Source: Saccharina japonica (lineage: Eukaryota; Sar; Phaeophyceae; Laminariales; Laminariaceae). From it: 64,000 nucleotides of DNA. Numbering within the stretch: the stretch's first letter is position 1; each line of letters starts with the position of its first letter. The stretch is from contig MEHQ01004224.1 of assembly GCA_008828725.1 (NCBI GenBank), positions 122,225-186,224 of the forward strand, written 5' to 3'. Positions 33,217-47,204 of the stretch are shown here, one piece after another. The position numbers were made by a program, and so were the translations under genes. The notes beneath the pieces are model-generated. The model was given only the letters and a program-made list of their open reading frames with translations, searched no databases and was not told where the DNA came from.

Positions 33217-33855
33217 ATGGAGTTACCCACCCAGCAACCTTTGGGCAAGGCTACAGGCGAGAGCGAACACAAAGCTGGGCGAGATGGGATCGCCTCTGTA
33301 GCGGAGACAGGCCTCGACACCGCTGCAATCGGTCTCGAGGAGGAGGAGAAGGGTAAGTTTGGGGCAGAGGTGCCTGCTGTTGTACTTGGGGAACAAGATC
33401 GCAGAGAAGAATCGTCAGTAGCACCAGCACCCGGAGTACCAAAGCGAGCAGCAGGGGAGGCTGCTGCTGCTGCTGCGGACGACCTCTCACAAGAAAGAGA
33501 GATGGGCGAGCAGCAGCAGGCGCCGAGAAGCATGCAAGGCGAAGCCAAGGCGCCGGTTGCAGAGGTGGGAGGGAAGGAGGGAAGCAGCTCCACCCCTGCT
33601 AGTAATAGCAGTGCGACATCTCGGCCAGGCGGAGGCACCTCAGCGGGTGCCCGATCTTCTTGCGAGGATTTTGGAAGCGGAGGAGGTGGGGAGGAGGGGG
33701 GGTCGGAGCCGGAGGGAGCAGAGGTGGAGGCAATGTCAGCAGTGGCAGATGCAATAATACCGGCAGAGGCAATGCTGCAGCCGGCGGAGGCGGCACTGGC
33801 GAAACTGTTGGACACGCACGACAACTTTTTTAGCTCCGACAAGGACGAGAAGCAG
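33217..33855 (+). CDS. TTC5: TTC5 exon 1
   Basis: 213 codons. The first 190 or so are rich in Ala, Glu, Gly and Ser and look disordered. The last 20 (ALAKLLDTHDNFFSS) match the first helix of animal TTC5. The donor GTGTGT follows codon CAG in phase 0. Animal TTC5 has only about 20 residues before this helix, so the extension is lineage-specific or includes mis-called UTR. Confidence 0.8.
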
Positions 33856-35581
33856 GTGTGTACGAAGTAGCATACTCCTGCTGTACGTCGTACCATAACA
33901 TACGTATGATACGTACAGCCAGTACAGCTGCTGTAGTCGCTCGTACGGTACCAGCATTGCCTTACCGTAATACAACAGCGGTACGAGTACGTACTCGTAG
34001 TCTAACCGTCTTGTACTTGGGTAAGGTACGAGTATGCGAGTATACATATACGATGCGTGCATCATACCCCCCTTGGTACGTGCATATACGCAGGGTAATT
34101 GTATTACAGGCACATATAAAATATGTAGGCGGGTTGGACTGCCGGTACAGCGGGTACAGCAGCAGGAAGCAAATCAGTACATCCTCGTACGAGTACAGCA
34201 GTTTTGATCGCAAATATAAGGGACATTATACATAGCCACAACACTTATTTTATATGTACAAAGGTACCTTATATTTTTGATCGAGCTTATACTTGCATAC
34301 AATGGTGCTGGTGCAGATGCGAGGGTTGCTTACCACTTATTCAACAAAATGGTTGATACATACCTGGTACTCTGTGTACAAGACTATATATAATAAGCCC
34401 TAACCCTAACCCTAAGCCAATCAGACCATCCCTACCTCTGAGTCTAAGCCAATCAGACCAACCCTGACCCTAATCCAATCAGATCAACCCTCGCCCTGAC
34501 CCTGAGCCAATCAGACCAACCCTAACTCTAAGCCAATCAGACCAACCCTGGCCCTGAGCCTGAGCCAATCAGACCAACCCTAGCCCTAACCTTAAGCCCA
34601 TCAGACCAAGCCTAGCCCTGACCCTAAGCCAATCAGACCAAGCCTAGCCCTCGCCCTAAGCCAATCAGACCAACCCTAGCCCTGAACCTAAGCCAATCAG
34701 ACGAGCCCTAATCCTGGCGCTAAGACAATTAGATCAATTAGACCAAGTATCGAAAAAGTGGGAAGCTCTACTGGCCGGTGTACTGATACTCGTATACCTG
34801 GTAAACTTGTGCTGGCTCTGATTCTGGTGCTGCTGCTGTTGCTGCTGCGCGAATCTCATTGTGGTTGCGCAGTTTCCCCGATCTCAAGTATATTATTAAT
34901 AGTAGAGAAGTTGCTTGGCTGCTGTGATATGCAACGCAGAGCGATCGATGCCTTGCGGTTATTTCCCCCTGGTGATGCTGTTCAGCTGTTCTGAGTCACA
35001 GAGTCCGGATAACGCACCATACTGGTATGAATGGCACGAACAGCACCAGAATTGCCACAGCAGTTCACGGTTGGCTGCTATTTTAAGCACGCATACTAAA
35101 TACAGTCAAATGTATCGCCATCACCCGACGAAGGGGTATCCAGTAACGTGCACGAACTACATATGTATACTCTGACGGTGCATACCCGGGCATCTACCAG
35201 CGCGAGTATGGCCACAACAACCAGGATGCGTACCCGGGTACCCCCGGGTATTTACCCTACCAACCACGCCGTTGTGGCATGTACCTGGTATGTTATACAG
35301 TTTCTTGTGTTAATCAAAGGGAAATCGATGAGCAGTAGGAATAATGCGCGATAAAGGTCGTCGATGTACGTGCGGATGCATACAAAGGGGAGGGCAGAAG
35401 GGAATCGTTACACATGTCACCACGGCGTACCCACAAGGTCGCTGAGGGTGAAGCTCCTGCGAGGGACGAATACCACACCAACATCAACAACGACAACAGC
35501 AACAGCAACAACAACAACAACAACAAAAACAACAGCAACAACAACAACACTAACAACAACAAGAAGAACAGCAACAACAAT

Positions 35582-35654
<73 letters not shown>

Positions 35655-38600
35655 CGCGCCGTCGGGCACTATTTGCGCCACCATACAGTAAGATGTGGGT
35701 GCCTGTGTGCTCTTCTAAAGGCAAACCCGCGGACCATGTCGATACCGCCCGGTCTCCCACATAAAGTTACAACAATGCTGATTGTACGATCGAAGCAGCG
35801 AGGACAATCGAAACAGCTAAAGTGTTTAATATAGGTATTTCATACCAGGTAAGTATATTAGCCCACAGGTGTTGCAGCACTTTTTTCAGCACACGAAGGC
35901 CAGTTTGAGCAACCGTAGACTCCTTATTTCAAAAACAGAACATGGATCACAAATAGCGTCAGTGTTGCAAGCTGCGTCATGCCTGATTGCAAGCTGCGTC
36001 ATGCCTGATTGCAAGCTGTGTCATGCCTGATACGTGGTTGGGGCGTGCTCTACATCCTTCTTGGTGACCGGTGACTCTCCTGGCCAACCTTACGAATACC
36101 AATCGTTTTGTAAAACGGCAGTCTGTACTTGCTCCCGTTAGTGTAGTAGCGTAAGCGCATGCGAACTATTGCGCGGACAGCAGCAGCACCAGCACCAGCA
36201 ACAGCAGCAAACTGTAGTATCATACCACGTGCGAACAAGGGACCGCAGCAGCACTGGCAGCAGCAGCAACAGCAGCGGCAGCAGCAGAAGCAGCAGCAGC
36301 AGCACCAGCACCAGCAGCACCAGCACCAGCACCAGCAGCACCAGCACCAGCACCAGCAGCAGCAGCGGCAGTGGTGGGAAAGGGGTAGAGGCAGCATCGT
36401 CGTCTAAACGATAGGCGCTGCCGCTGCTCCTCCCGCGACGATTCACTCTTCACGAGACCATGCGCCGGAAGCTCTTCTCGTATATAGGCGTATACGGGCG
36501 GCCGTCACAATATAGCAAGACACACACAAGGAGTGACTACGTACGTACAGTGTGTTGCGGCGGTCGTCTTGGTCGAACAGCTTCTGAGCCACCTCTTTCG
36601 CTATTTGGTTCGTTCGTGCGTCCGTTTGCTGCTTGCGCCAGTCTCCGACCGGTGCTGCGCATCCTAGGCGCCACAGGCCTTAGACTACCCATTCAATGAC
36701 TGCCGTGTGCTTACTACGATATAGGCCGTAGCACTTTTGGGCTGAAATTATTTCTGAATGATCGGGGCCCTCAACCTCAACTCGTTGGTGTTTCATCCTG
36801 GTGTAAGCATATTTTTCATTGTATACTCGGGCTGTGGGATTGCGCATCGGGTACGGTAGCACTTTTTAGTTTCCTCCAAAATCAGTTTTTTTGGGGTAAG
36901 GCATACTCGTAAGAGCTTCCTGGAGTGACCACCGTCTTAAAAAAAGCAATGGTTGGTGTATGTAGCGTAGCATGCGTCGACTATGCATGCTGCTCAACCT
37001 TCGGTGGCAAGTTGCGTCACCTAAATGCAACAACACCCGCGATGCTGCTGGTTTTATGATAAAAGGGGTCGACTGCTGAGAGCGCCTATATAGCGTGGGT
37101 AGGCGCAATTCGACGCGGGTCGACGGGGGAATAAAGGGCTGAAGAAAATAATGCAAGGCACGGAACGTAGTGGGGAGGAGCGAGAAGGGCCTGCTATGCG
37201 ACCCCGGGTCTGAGTTACGACTAGGAACGAAGGGAATATAGAAGGGCGAGTATCATAAATGGGATACAACAACACAAAAAACACCTAGAACACACCAACT
37301 GGCGCATCTTCCAACTGTGGCTGTGTTCGTTCCCCACTCTATATATGTGTTGTTGTTGTTGTTGTTGTTGTTGTTTTTTTTTTTTTTTTTTTTGTCGCAG
37401 AGGCGCCTGGAAGCGGAATCGGAGGAGGTTATGGAGGCGTTAGCGAGGGTGGGAGACATTCGCGACATCCGACAGCGGGCGCGCGTTTCCTACATCAGGT
37501 GTGTCCAAGCACCGGTACAGCAGTAGGTGGGTAGGCGTCGATGCAGTACGTCAGTAACCATGAGCCAATATAACTGGCGACCACGCGGCACATGTGCGTT
37601 TTTTTTTCGTTTTTGAAGGTTCCTCAGTTTTACGTACTGTACTTTTCCGCCCAAACTGGGTGGTGTTAATACTTGTATTCCGTTTTGCTAGCCGAGCGAT
37701 GCGTACATAATACCCGACGCGAACGCGGTTTGTTCAAGAGCATATTATTTTTCGCTCGTGGAGGGCTTATGCCGGTGTTTCCCCTGATGGTGCCCGACGA
37801 TCGACGAAACACTTCATGAATGGTATCATACGTAGTGCCTCGCTTTGTCCGACCGCGCGCGCCACCACGCACTGCTGTTGACACGGTTCTTGTTTCGCAG
37901 CTGTTTGGCGACTCGACAGGCCTCGCGTGTGCGCTGCAATGCCGTTCGCCGCGTGTAGCACCTGCCACGAACAATAACGTCAAAGTGCAGCAGTGTGACG
38001 ATGATGACCATAATGCGATGACGCTATTGATCAAAGATGTCGAGAGACAGGACTTTCAACCCTCGACAGACAGCAGCGTTGCCTTGACATGCCGTGACTG
38101 ACACCAATTTGCCTTGACATGCCGTGACTGACGCCAAACTACTAGATTTTAGTGTGGAACACTTTCGGCCCTACACCCTTGACATCGCATGTTTTGGCTT
38201 GTTTGACATGTCTCCCGACATCTTTGCTATTGATAGCTCATTCCCCTGAAGTCTAGGCAGTGGTCCCATATATTACCACTACAGCTGCACTTAAACACTC
38301 TGGGAGTTAACGTAAGCTCCGCTTTGTGTTCCTATCAGAGAACCAACGGGTATTATAATCATGGCCAGGGTGGTACTAATATATTTCGGATGGCAGGGTG
38401 GTGATGGTATATAGCACGCTGGCAGCCACACGAATGCAGAGCCCAGACGCACAGGACGTGCTGTTGTAGGTGTACCTCGCAGCACTCACCGAAAGTACCC
38501 ACTGTCGCGCAAATTCTTACGAAACGCCTCCGTGGTATAGTGGGTTTTCCTGAAGCGAATATTAGGCCTAGTGCAGGTAATGGGATCCATGTATTCGACG

Positions 38601-41600
38601 AAAGTTAACGAGGGAAGAAAGTGCTGAAATCTTCTCGCGATAAAAACCAAGGCAAGGACCGTAGTGGGGGAGGAGGGAGAGGAGCCTACTTTGTGACCCC
38701 GGATCTGAGTTACGACTAGGAAGGAGAGAGAGAAACGAAGGGCGAAGATAATAAATGGGATGGAGAAAAAAAAAAAAAACGACCAAAAAGGGAAGAGAGC
38801 GATCTAGCCAAGCGTCCAGGAAGAGCTTGCACCACGGTAGTACGAATATGGCCGTGCTGCGCGCGTTTCTTATAGACAGATAGCTCCTTGCGTTGCCCTC
38901 CCGACATATCCCCTGTCCCTTGTCCCCTAGCCCAGCATCCCGGGTTCGCTCACGTGGCCGATGTCTTAACCGTCATAAAAGCTTTAAGCATTTCCCCCCC
39001 TTTGAAGCCGCAAAGGGGATACAGTACTAGCATACGAAGTAGCAGGTGGTGGTCTCCCAATTCTTGATGTCGAGCCAGTCCAAGAGTTATGTTTTGTCGT
39101 CAGCGACGTGTGGCGGCGTCAACGTGGCTAGTATCCGGTGATTACCGTGCCTTACCCTTCCCCTACCGCTGCTGCCGCCGCCACCGCTACCGCCACCGCT
39201 ACCTCTCGCGAGGGCTGTTTTTTCGACATGACACAGCTTTTGACGAAATGGTTGGAATATGCCTGACCTTAGACCCTCACCCTACATAACCGCATCCTTG
39301 ATCCCGACTACCGCCTGTTTTTTTTGTCGGAATGAAGATGTAAAACATGTTTTTGTGTGTACAAATCAACCAAATTTGAATCTGGGCCAAGTCCGTCCGC
39401 CTGTGGGGAAATGTCTCGGGAAATTATTTCTCGGAAGGAAGACGTAACGATGAGTTGGGTTTGGAAAATTGAACGTTTTGTTGAACATGGGCCAGGTCAT
39501 GAGCTACATACCACTGACCACCGCTACCACCATCGCCACCACCGCCACCGCTGCTGCCGCCGCTGCCGTCGTTGCTGTCGCCTCGGCCGTCACGCCCGGT
39601 CACGAAAGAGGACGCGCGCTTGATGTGTTCAGCGACTTCAACCCTGAGGCGGAGAAGTGCTTGGCGAAGGCGGTGCGTGTTTTGAATGACCGCTTGCCTC
39701 ACCTCCATACTATATGTTTCCGCGTGAAGCCCATCCCCGACCAAACAAAGTTGCCAACCAGTGTAGATGTGGCGGACGGATGCAGTCATCCCTCGATAGG
39801 GCTGGGAGTGTCGCGACTACGAGGAGTCTCCGTTGTTTGTGCGGCTGTGGAAACGGGAGCAAACCGCTAGCCTACGGAAAAAACATGTGTCACGGATAGG
39901 CGAACACAAAAAAATGATCACATGTAACGGCTGCAGAGACATGTTAGTTACGCCTAGGCTGCCGAAAAGCATCTGCAACGGCAGGGCAACATCAAAAAGG
40001 CCTGTAAAGGCTCGCGTCTACGAGTTGCAAATAATATTTACGTGTGTGTAACTGGTAAGCAGCAGAAAACATCGAGGTTGTGGTTTTGGCTATAATTTCG
40101 GTTGGAGTCCGTCCCGGTTGTGGGTCCGACCGGCAACCGATAACGCCGCCAGCATTCTACTCTGTAGCAACGCGGAGACATGCCCGGCGCCGTTAGTGGT
40201 TGCCCCTCTCGCGGCCGCCCCTCCACATGACAAGCCAATGAGCGAGGTTTGAACCGTCCGAGTACCGAACAGGAGATATCTGATTGGCCGAAAAGTCTTG
40301 GATGGCGTCAGATGTCGTTAAACAACGATGGCATCACCTCGTTTCTAGGTATTGCCGCCTTTTTGGATTTTTACTACAATAGAAACATCTCGAATGTAAA
40401 TGTATTTATGTTGTTTACAGTAAACACGAACAGAGGATGCCTTGGATGGCGACGTCAGATGTCGTAAAACAACGATGACATCATCTCGCTTCTGGGTATT
40501 ACCGCCTTTGAGGCTTTTGACTACGGTAGAAACCTTTCGAATGTTTAGGGTAAATGCATTTTTGTCGGTTACATCATTTGGCAGACAAGGCAGCAGGGGC
40601 TGCTTCTTTACAGGGGATGTTCCCCAGAACTGCAACGTAAAGAAAGGGGTTGCACGATACGCGCAGAGTATGGCCGTATGAATATATGTATTCCTTGTTC
40701 TGCTGCGCGCGCTTCCTGACCTCTTTGTTAATATCGCATTCGGACTGTTTTTGTGGGTATGCATGGGTCCCACAAAATAGAAGCTCAGGAAGCAAATAAT
40801 TGGCCAATGAAATATGAGATGAAGGATTATTGCTCCAAGACCAAGATAACCAATCTTGGATTTTTTCGAGGCTATGAACTATGAACCGCTCAATCTCTAC
40901 CGCGGACTCGGCGATCTGGCTCGTCGCTGCGTTGCGTGATTGGTTTACTTTTGTTTTCTATTTTCCGGGGTGGAAAAACTTTTTAACCCTTTTAGGACTG
41001 CAGACCCGTTTTGGGGACAATTCACTCTAATTATAAGTAATTTGTCCCCAAAACGGGACTCCAGTCCTGTAAGGGTTAACATGCCAGCGGCGAGGTTTCT
41101 TAAATTGGAGGCCGTCGACGGCGCTGCGGTATCTTCCCTGCCAACAAGAAACGACTCAAAACCTCGTACCAGGTGACGCGTGCTACGATAGAGGTAGCAC
41201 TTTTTTTGCTGAAAAGGTTTCTGAACGACGGGTCTCCTTAACCCAAAATCGTCGAAATACAACAATTCTCGTGTTGCAAAAGTTTTCGTTGTATACTTGG
41301 GCCATGGGACTGTTCATCCGGTACGTACCGTAGCGCCTTTATTTTCCTCCAAAATCAGATTTCGGGTGGGGTGTGGAGCTTGTCAAGTGACCAACCTCAG
41401 AAACAAACACGGGTGCACCTTTACCGTAGCATGCTTCAGTGTATATACCAAGCATTGTTTCAGCAAGCGTAGGAGAAATGCCACCTCAAAGGGGTGGTGC
41501 CTTATTTTCAGAGCTCATCGCATGAGGACCTCGACATCTCACCCGAAACATGGGAAGAAGTTTGTGGGCGCAACCCGATCAATGTTTTTTTTCTATGAGC

Positions 41601-44600
41601 TACTTAAGTAGTCGACGGGGCGCTCGAACAAAAAAGAGTAGACGGCCTACACTCCTTCCCAGTTTGTCAAAATTAAAAACGAAACCGTATCAGTTCGTTG
41701 GGATTTCTGGACCAAACTACGCAAAACGATTTTATTTTTTGTTCATATTTGTGTTTTACCGGGCTGTCTGGGTCTTGAAAATGGGTAAGGAGGGAAACTT
41801 TTTGCTTCGTGGACCGCTGCGCTATAGCCCTCGCACAAATATTATAGTAGAAGTATCGTACAGTCCGGTAGTTCCTGGCGTGAGAAGCTCAATCGGTCAG
41901 ACGATATTGAGCCTAACAAATCGCAACCCTTGCGTAAGGTGGTATCGTATGAGTCCTGCGGTAGGTCCTTCTTATTCCTGGCACAGCAGAGTGTTCGATG
42001 TCTTGTACACACGCCAGGGGATTGCAAGACAGCAGGAATCGTGTTTCGTGTCTGACCTTTCCTCGTTCGACAGTTTCGGTTGCAACAGAGAGCTACAGCA
42101 GAGCACTGCCTGTACGCAGCGTACGGGGGACGCTATTGTGCTAATACGTGATGTCGAAGTCGCTTTCTGTTTACTCGTGTTGTCTATATGTATGTATACG
42201 AAGTTCTGCATGGGCTTAGGCTTTCTTTTTCGATACGCATGTCTTTTGTTTTGCGCGAGGCGGGCGACATGGGCTCAGGTCACCCCCCTGCATGCAGAGC
42301 CACTACCGTAGAAGGAATCACAGCGAAGCGATACATTGTCTCTACTCCCAGACCCTCTCCAGTGCCCGTGCGTCAGGGTATCCGCCAGTATATTCCTCAA
42401 AGTGCGTTACGCCCAATACTGGTTGCACCCAAGAATACACTTCGCCTTATGCCATGCCGAAAAACGCTGTACTGCTATATTGAGCTGTGCTGTGCTGGCC
42501 CTGTGCTGTACTGTACTGTACTGCGACGACCTCTGAAGTTTCTTTGCTTCCTCCCATGGTCCCGACCAATTGTTTCGTGTGCTGCTGCTGCTACTGCTGC
42601 TACTGCTGCTACTGCTGCTACTGCTACTGCTACTGCTACTGCTACTGCTACTGCTACTGCTACTGCTACTGCTACTGCTACTGCTACTGCTTGTGCCAGG
42701 TGAAGCTGAACCCTGCAGAACCTGATGGCTGGGACGCCCTCGGCCACTGCTACTGGAAGAAGCCTGACCTCCTGGCGGCTAGACGGTGCTTCCACCAAGC
42801 TCTGGACAAGGTGATCCGTCATGCATACTGATCGCCGCTGGATCAATATTGCGGCAAAGCTGTTTTTTATCTTGGCTGTAGGGGTTAATGTAGTTTCCTC
42901 CGGTAAACCTCAACTTGACTACCTGGTACGTGGTTTACAGCTTGTAGGAAAGCGTCTTACTACACGACGAGCACGTTCGCTTTCGACTAAGCGGAGATGC
43001 AGGTTTCTCTTGTACCGCAATTGCTGTAAGAGCTTAATAGCCAGAACGCAGACAGGCACCGTTTACCTATGATACGTACTTCGTATTTGTACTGTTGTTT
43101 CGTACGCCACGAGATATTTTTACAAAAGTACATTTTTACCGACGTGCAGAGTAGCCTCGCCTTTCCAAGGGTTCGTACTGCAGTATATATATGACAACCA
43201 TTGTATGGGTGTTCTCCGTTTTAACGTCGTAAAAATGAAAAACACACCGGTACGGATATATATATATATATATATGTATATCTATGTGCCCTGCTGTACG
43301 TACAGGCTCAGTACGAGTAGGGGTGTTCGGTTGAAACACCTTCCGTATGACTGGGGGTGCCACTCCCACGAAGGTGCCACACCAGGATGGATATTGAACG
43401 AAGAATAATGGTTCCTATCCGATCTCGTTCGCCCAAACAATGTCCAAAATGTCACGAGCAAAGCCACCTTTTCTTCAACGAGGCCCCCCCCTTTTTCTTA
43501 GGGTACGAGTTGGACGATGCCTGCTTTATAATAGTTTCGTCGCCGTCTTAGGCTGGGAAATGTATGTCGGGTGCGTGCTGGCGTCCACGCGATCGTGTTG
43601 ATTGTCGGCATGACTCAAACCCGGGCCAGAAACGCGGGAGTGGGCTTGACTTGATTCTCGAGTAGAGTACGTAGGGTCCTTGTATCTCGGAAACAAAACC
43701 CGGTTTATCTTGAGTACACTGGGAATCATCTAATTTCAGATGCATCACCCACAGGCGTACATGGCGTGCACCCATGCCTATGTTACGTACGTACAGTGCG
43801 CGACATATGTTAATAATCTGATAATTAAGAATTTGAGACTGAGGTTTTGGGAATAACATAATCATGCGACCTCTTTGTACTGAAAATAGTGTGGAACACA
43901 CCCAGTCTTACCTAAGAATCCCAGTGTGGCCAAGAGATTCTCAACATCTGTCGCGTACTGTACAGCTTTTGAATCTCAATTTATATTTTCCGTTGACGAT
44001 AGATCGCCACCGAGCTCAGAACCTCGCCTCCAAGGGGTTTCCACAAGATATTCCGCCCTTTTCTTGCGTCGCTGTCTTAAGGGACGATCGTCTGCGAAAT
44101 CCGTTGCGTCAGTACCAGCCCAACAGGGACTCGATGCCGGGAGAAAGACCCACCCACACACTGCATTCACCGGGCCTATTTTGTTTTTGTATTTGTATTT
44201 TTTTCTTGTGTTTTCGCTCGTTGCGCGAAAGCAGGGGCGCAAGCCGGAGTCGCTGCGGCAGCTGTCAATGCTGCTAAGACAACTCCCAGGCACAGCGGAA
44301 GAGGCGAGCGACCACCTTCAGGTACCCCCCCCCTCCCAGTACCGTAAAAGAAAGGGCGTTGGGTTCGTACAGGGATGCGATCGTTTTTTGCGCTCATTTT
44401 CTCTCGGTCACGGTAAGGGTGATAAATAAAGTCGAACATTGTATTTTAGGCAGGCTCTCGACCAGATCTTTCCGAATACACCTTGTTCGGTATTGGTAAC
44501 CTTGTTCGGTATCGGCAACCTTGTTCGGTATTGGAAACCTTGTTCGGTATTGGCAACCTTGTTCGGTATCGGCAACTTTGGTCGGTATTGGCAACCTCGT

Positions 44601-45417
44601 TCGGTATTGGCAGCCTTGCTCGGTATTGGCAACCTTGTTCGGTGTTAACAACCTTGTTCGGTGTTGGCAACATTGTTCGGTATCGGCAACCTTGTTCGGT
44701 ATTGGCACCCTTGTTCGGTATTGGCAACCTTGTTCGGTATCAGCAACAATGTTCGGTATTGGCAACCTCGTTCGGTATTGGCAGCCTTGTTCTGTATTGG
44801 CAACCTTGTTCGGTGTTAACAACCTTGTTCGGTGTTGGCAACATTGTTCGGTATCAGCAACCTTGTTCGGTATTGGCAACCTTGTTCGGTATCGGCAACC
44901 TTGTCCGGTATTGACAACCTTGTTCGGTATTGACAACTTTGTTCGGTATTGGCAACTTGGGCGCTGAGAAAATATCGCACCCCTGTGCGAAGTCAGCGCT
45001 CTTTGCGGTACACAGTTAACGAACACATAAGACAGATCATGGCTACTTACTGCAGATCATTTAGACCATTTAGATGACCTACAATAGATCATCTACTGTA
45101 GGTAATCTATTTATAGATCATCTTAATCATCTAGATCATCTAGGTAATCTATTTATAGATCATCTTAATCATCTAGATCATCTATTTTGATGCGGGATGA
45201 GTGGATTGGTTTGAGTACCCTTCGTGGCTGATCAAACCGTTTCCGCCCAGTTTGGTTCTGTTTCAACATCGTTATTCTGACATGATTATGTTACCTGCGC
45301 AACGTTAAGGTATTTTGTGAATGATGGTGCGCTTTTGGCGGCCGTACTACTGTAGACGTGCCATACAGGATGTACTTGCTTTCGTTCGGGAATCCGTTTT
45401 TCTGGACGTGCGTAGCG

Positions 45418-45483
<66 letters not shown>

Positions 45484-47158
45484 CCCCTTTCCATCCGCCC
45501 CTTCNNNNNNNNNNCCCCCCCCCCCCACCCCGCTGTTGCCGCTCCCACCGCTTCTCTGCCACCGACCGGCCAGGCTAGATTTACATTACACTATTTCCGC
45601 CGTTGAGACGTCCCGCTCAGACAGTTTATTCTCGATGGTGGGAGGTTATGTAGCCCGGCGCCTCCGTGTTCGACGTGTATGCAGTGCCCTTACTACGGAG
45701 GGCCATAGTAAATACTAGTGAATAGAACCTACGGTAGACACGAAAACCTACCTGGTATATATTTACCTGTTTTTACTACCAACATTAGGTCCCTATTTAC
45801 TATGGTCTCCCGTAACAGTATTTGTTTTTTTTTTTCTTGTCCGGCGATGGGCTTTCGCAGCAGACCCAAGACCTGGAGAACGAGTTGCTGCAGTAGGCCG
45901 GTCGCGGGCTTACGCTACAGGGTTATAACATTTTTTTGGCGAAAACGTTTTCTGAATGACCTATTAACCCCTTAAGAACCGGTCCCACGCTTTTGGGGAC
46001 AAAGTACTTGGAATGTGTGTGGGATATTTTTTTTCCAGTTCTGAATGGGTTAAAGGCTCCTTAACCCCAAATTCGTGGGTAAGTCATTATTATTTTGGCA
46101 AAATGTTGATTTTTTGCATGCCGACGTAGGCCATGGGATTTGTTTCCCCCTTTGGGTGGGGTATAAATATCCTATACTATAATCAAGTGATTATCATAGC
46201 CTCAGAAAAAAAGGGTTCTCCTCTACCGTATTCTTGAACGTATCACCAAGGCCTGGACTAAGACCGTTCGATTCTTACTCGAAGAGGGGGGGGGGCGGGG
46301 CGATACGTTTTGACCGGTGCGCTTCCGTAGTCGCCCAGTGTCGAGGGAAGCTGGATGCTTCCGGGCACCACGCGCGCTCTGCCTATGCAGAGGTTTGTGG
46401 AGCCGGGCCAGTATTTCGGCACACACGTTGGTTTGGGGACAGACCACTCGGAATTACCGTAGTATGATATATAGTGGAAATTATGGCAGCAGCTCAGGGG
46501 TTAAGTTAAGCACGCCGGCTGGACGGGAAAATAAAAATATGGCCGCTCTGTTTATTTTTCTGCTGGGCGACTCTGTTAATACGCGCGCACATTCGCGCAA
46601 ACGAGACGGCTATGCTTTCTCGTTTGGCTTTTTTCCTGCCATGCTCACGCTTGTTGTTATTTTTTTTCTGTGCTGTTTTCTGTGCGGTTGACGCACGCAG
46701 GAGAGTCTTCGCCTGGCCAAAGAGGCGGTCGCGCTGGACGTGGGAAGCGGGACTTCGTGGTACGTCTTGGGAAACGCCTTCGTGGCCTCTTTCTTCAGGA
46801 ACTCCCGGGGCGTGAGGGATCTGGACAGGGCCTTGCAAGCGTACAAGAAAGCGGTGAGCGGTCCCGGAAAACGCAAGGGCAAACACAGACGCATGCTACG
46901 TATCTACTTACTGTAGGTGCACCTACTGTTTGTGCCTCCTCCCTTGAGAACCTCTACTGACCCCACCCAGAAAAACCCACGTATATACCTGTTTTGTTTC
47001 TCTAGAAAATATGAAAGTACAACCCGATTGACAACCCCACGGCCTGATAGATATCACAACACACAAAATGAATGCTTTTTTGAGAGAGACAGATAGATGG
47101 TTTTCAAACGATATTGTGTTGGGGGAGGGTACTCGTAGTTTCTTTGTCGGGGACCCCC

Positions 47159-47204
<46 letters not shown>

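Noticed and set aside
35314-35834. Poly-Leu, poly-Thr and poly-Asn open frames
   Set aside because: All derive from the CAA microsatellite in intron 1.
41550-42311. 253-codon plus-strand open frame
   Set aside because: Inside TTC5 intron 3; begins in a repeat related to the 84-bp array and shows no domain. Could be revisited with transcript data.
44482-44957. CRISPR-like array
   Set aside because: Units are contiguous with no unique spacers; the genome is eukaryotic.
44394-45026. Long open frames (up to 210 codons) on both strands
   Set aside because: They are read-through of the 19-bp minisatellite; 19 is not a multiple of 3, and no frame contains stops.
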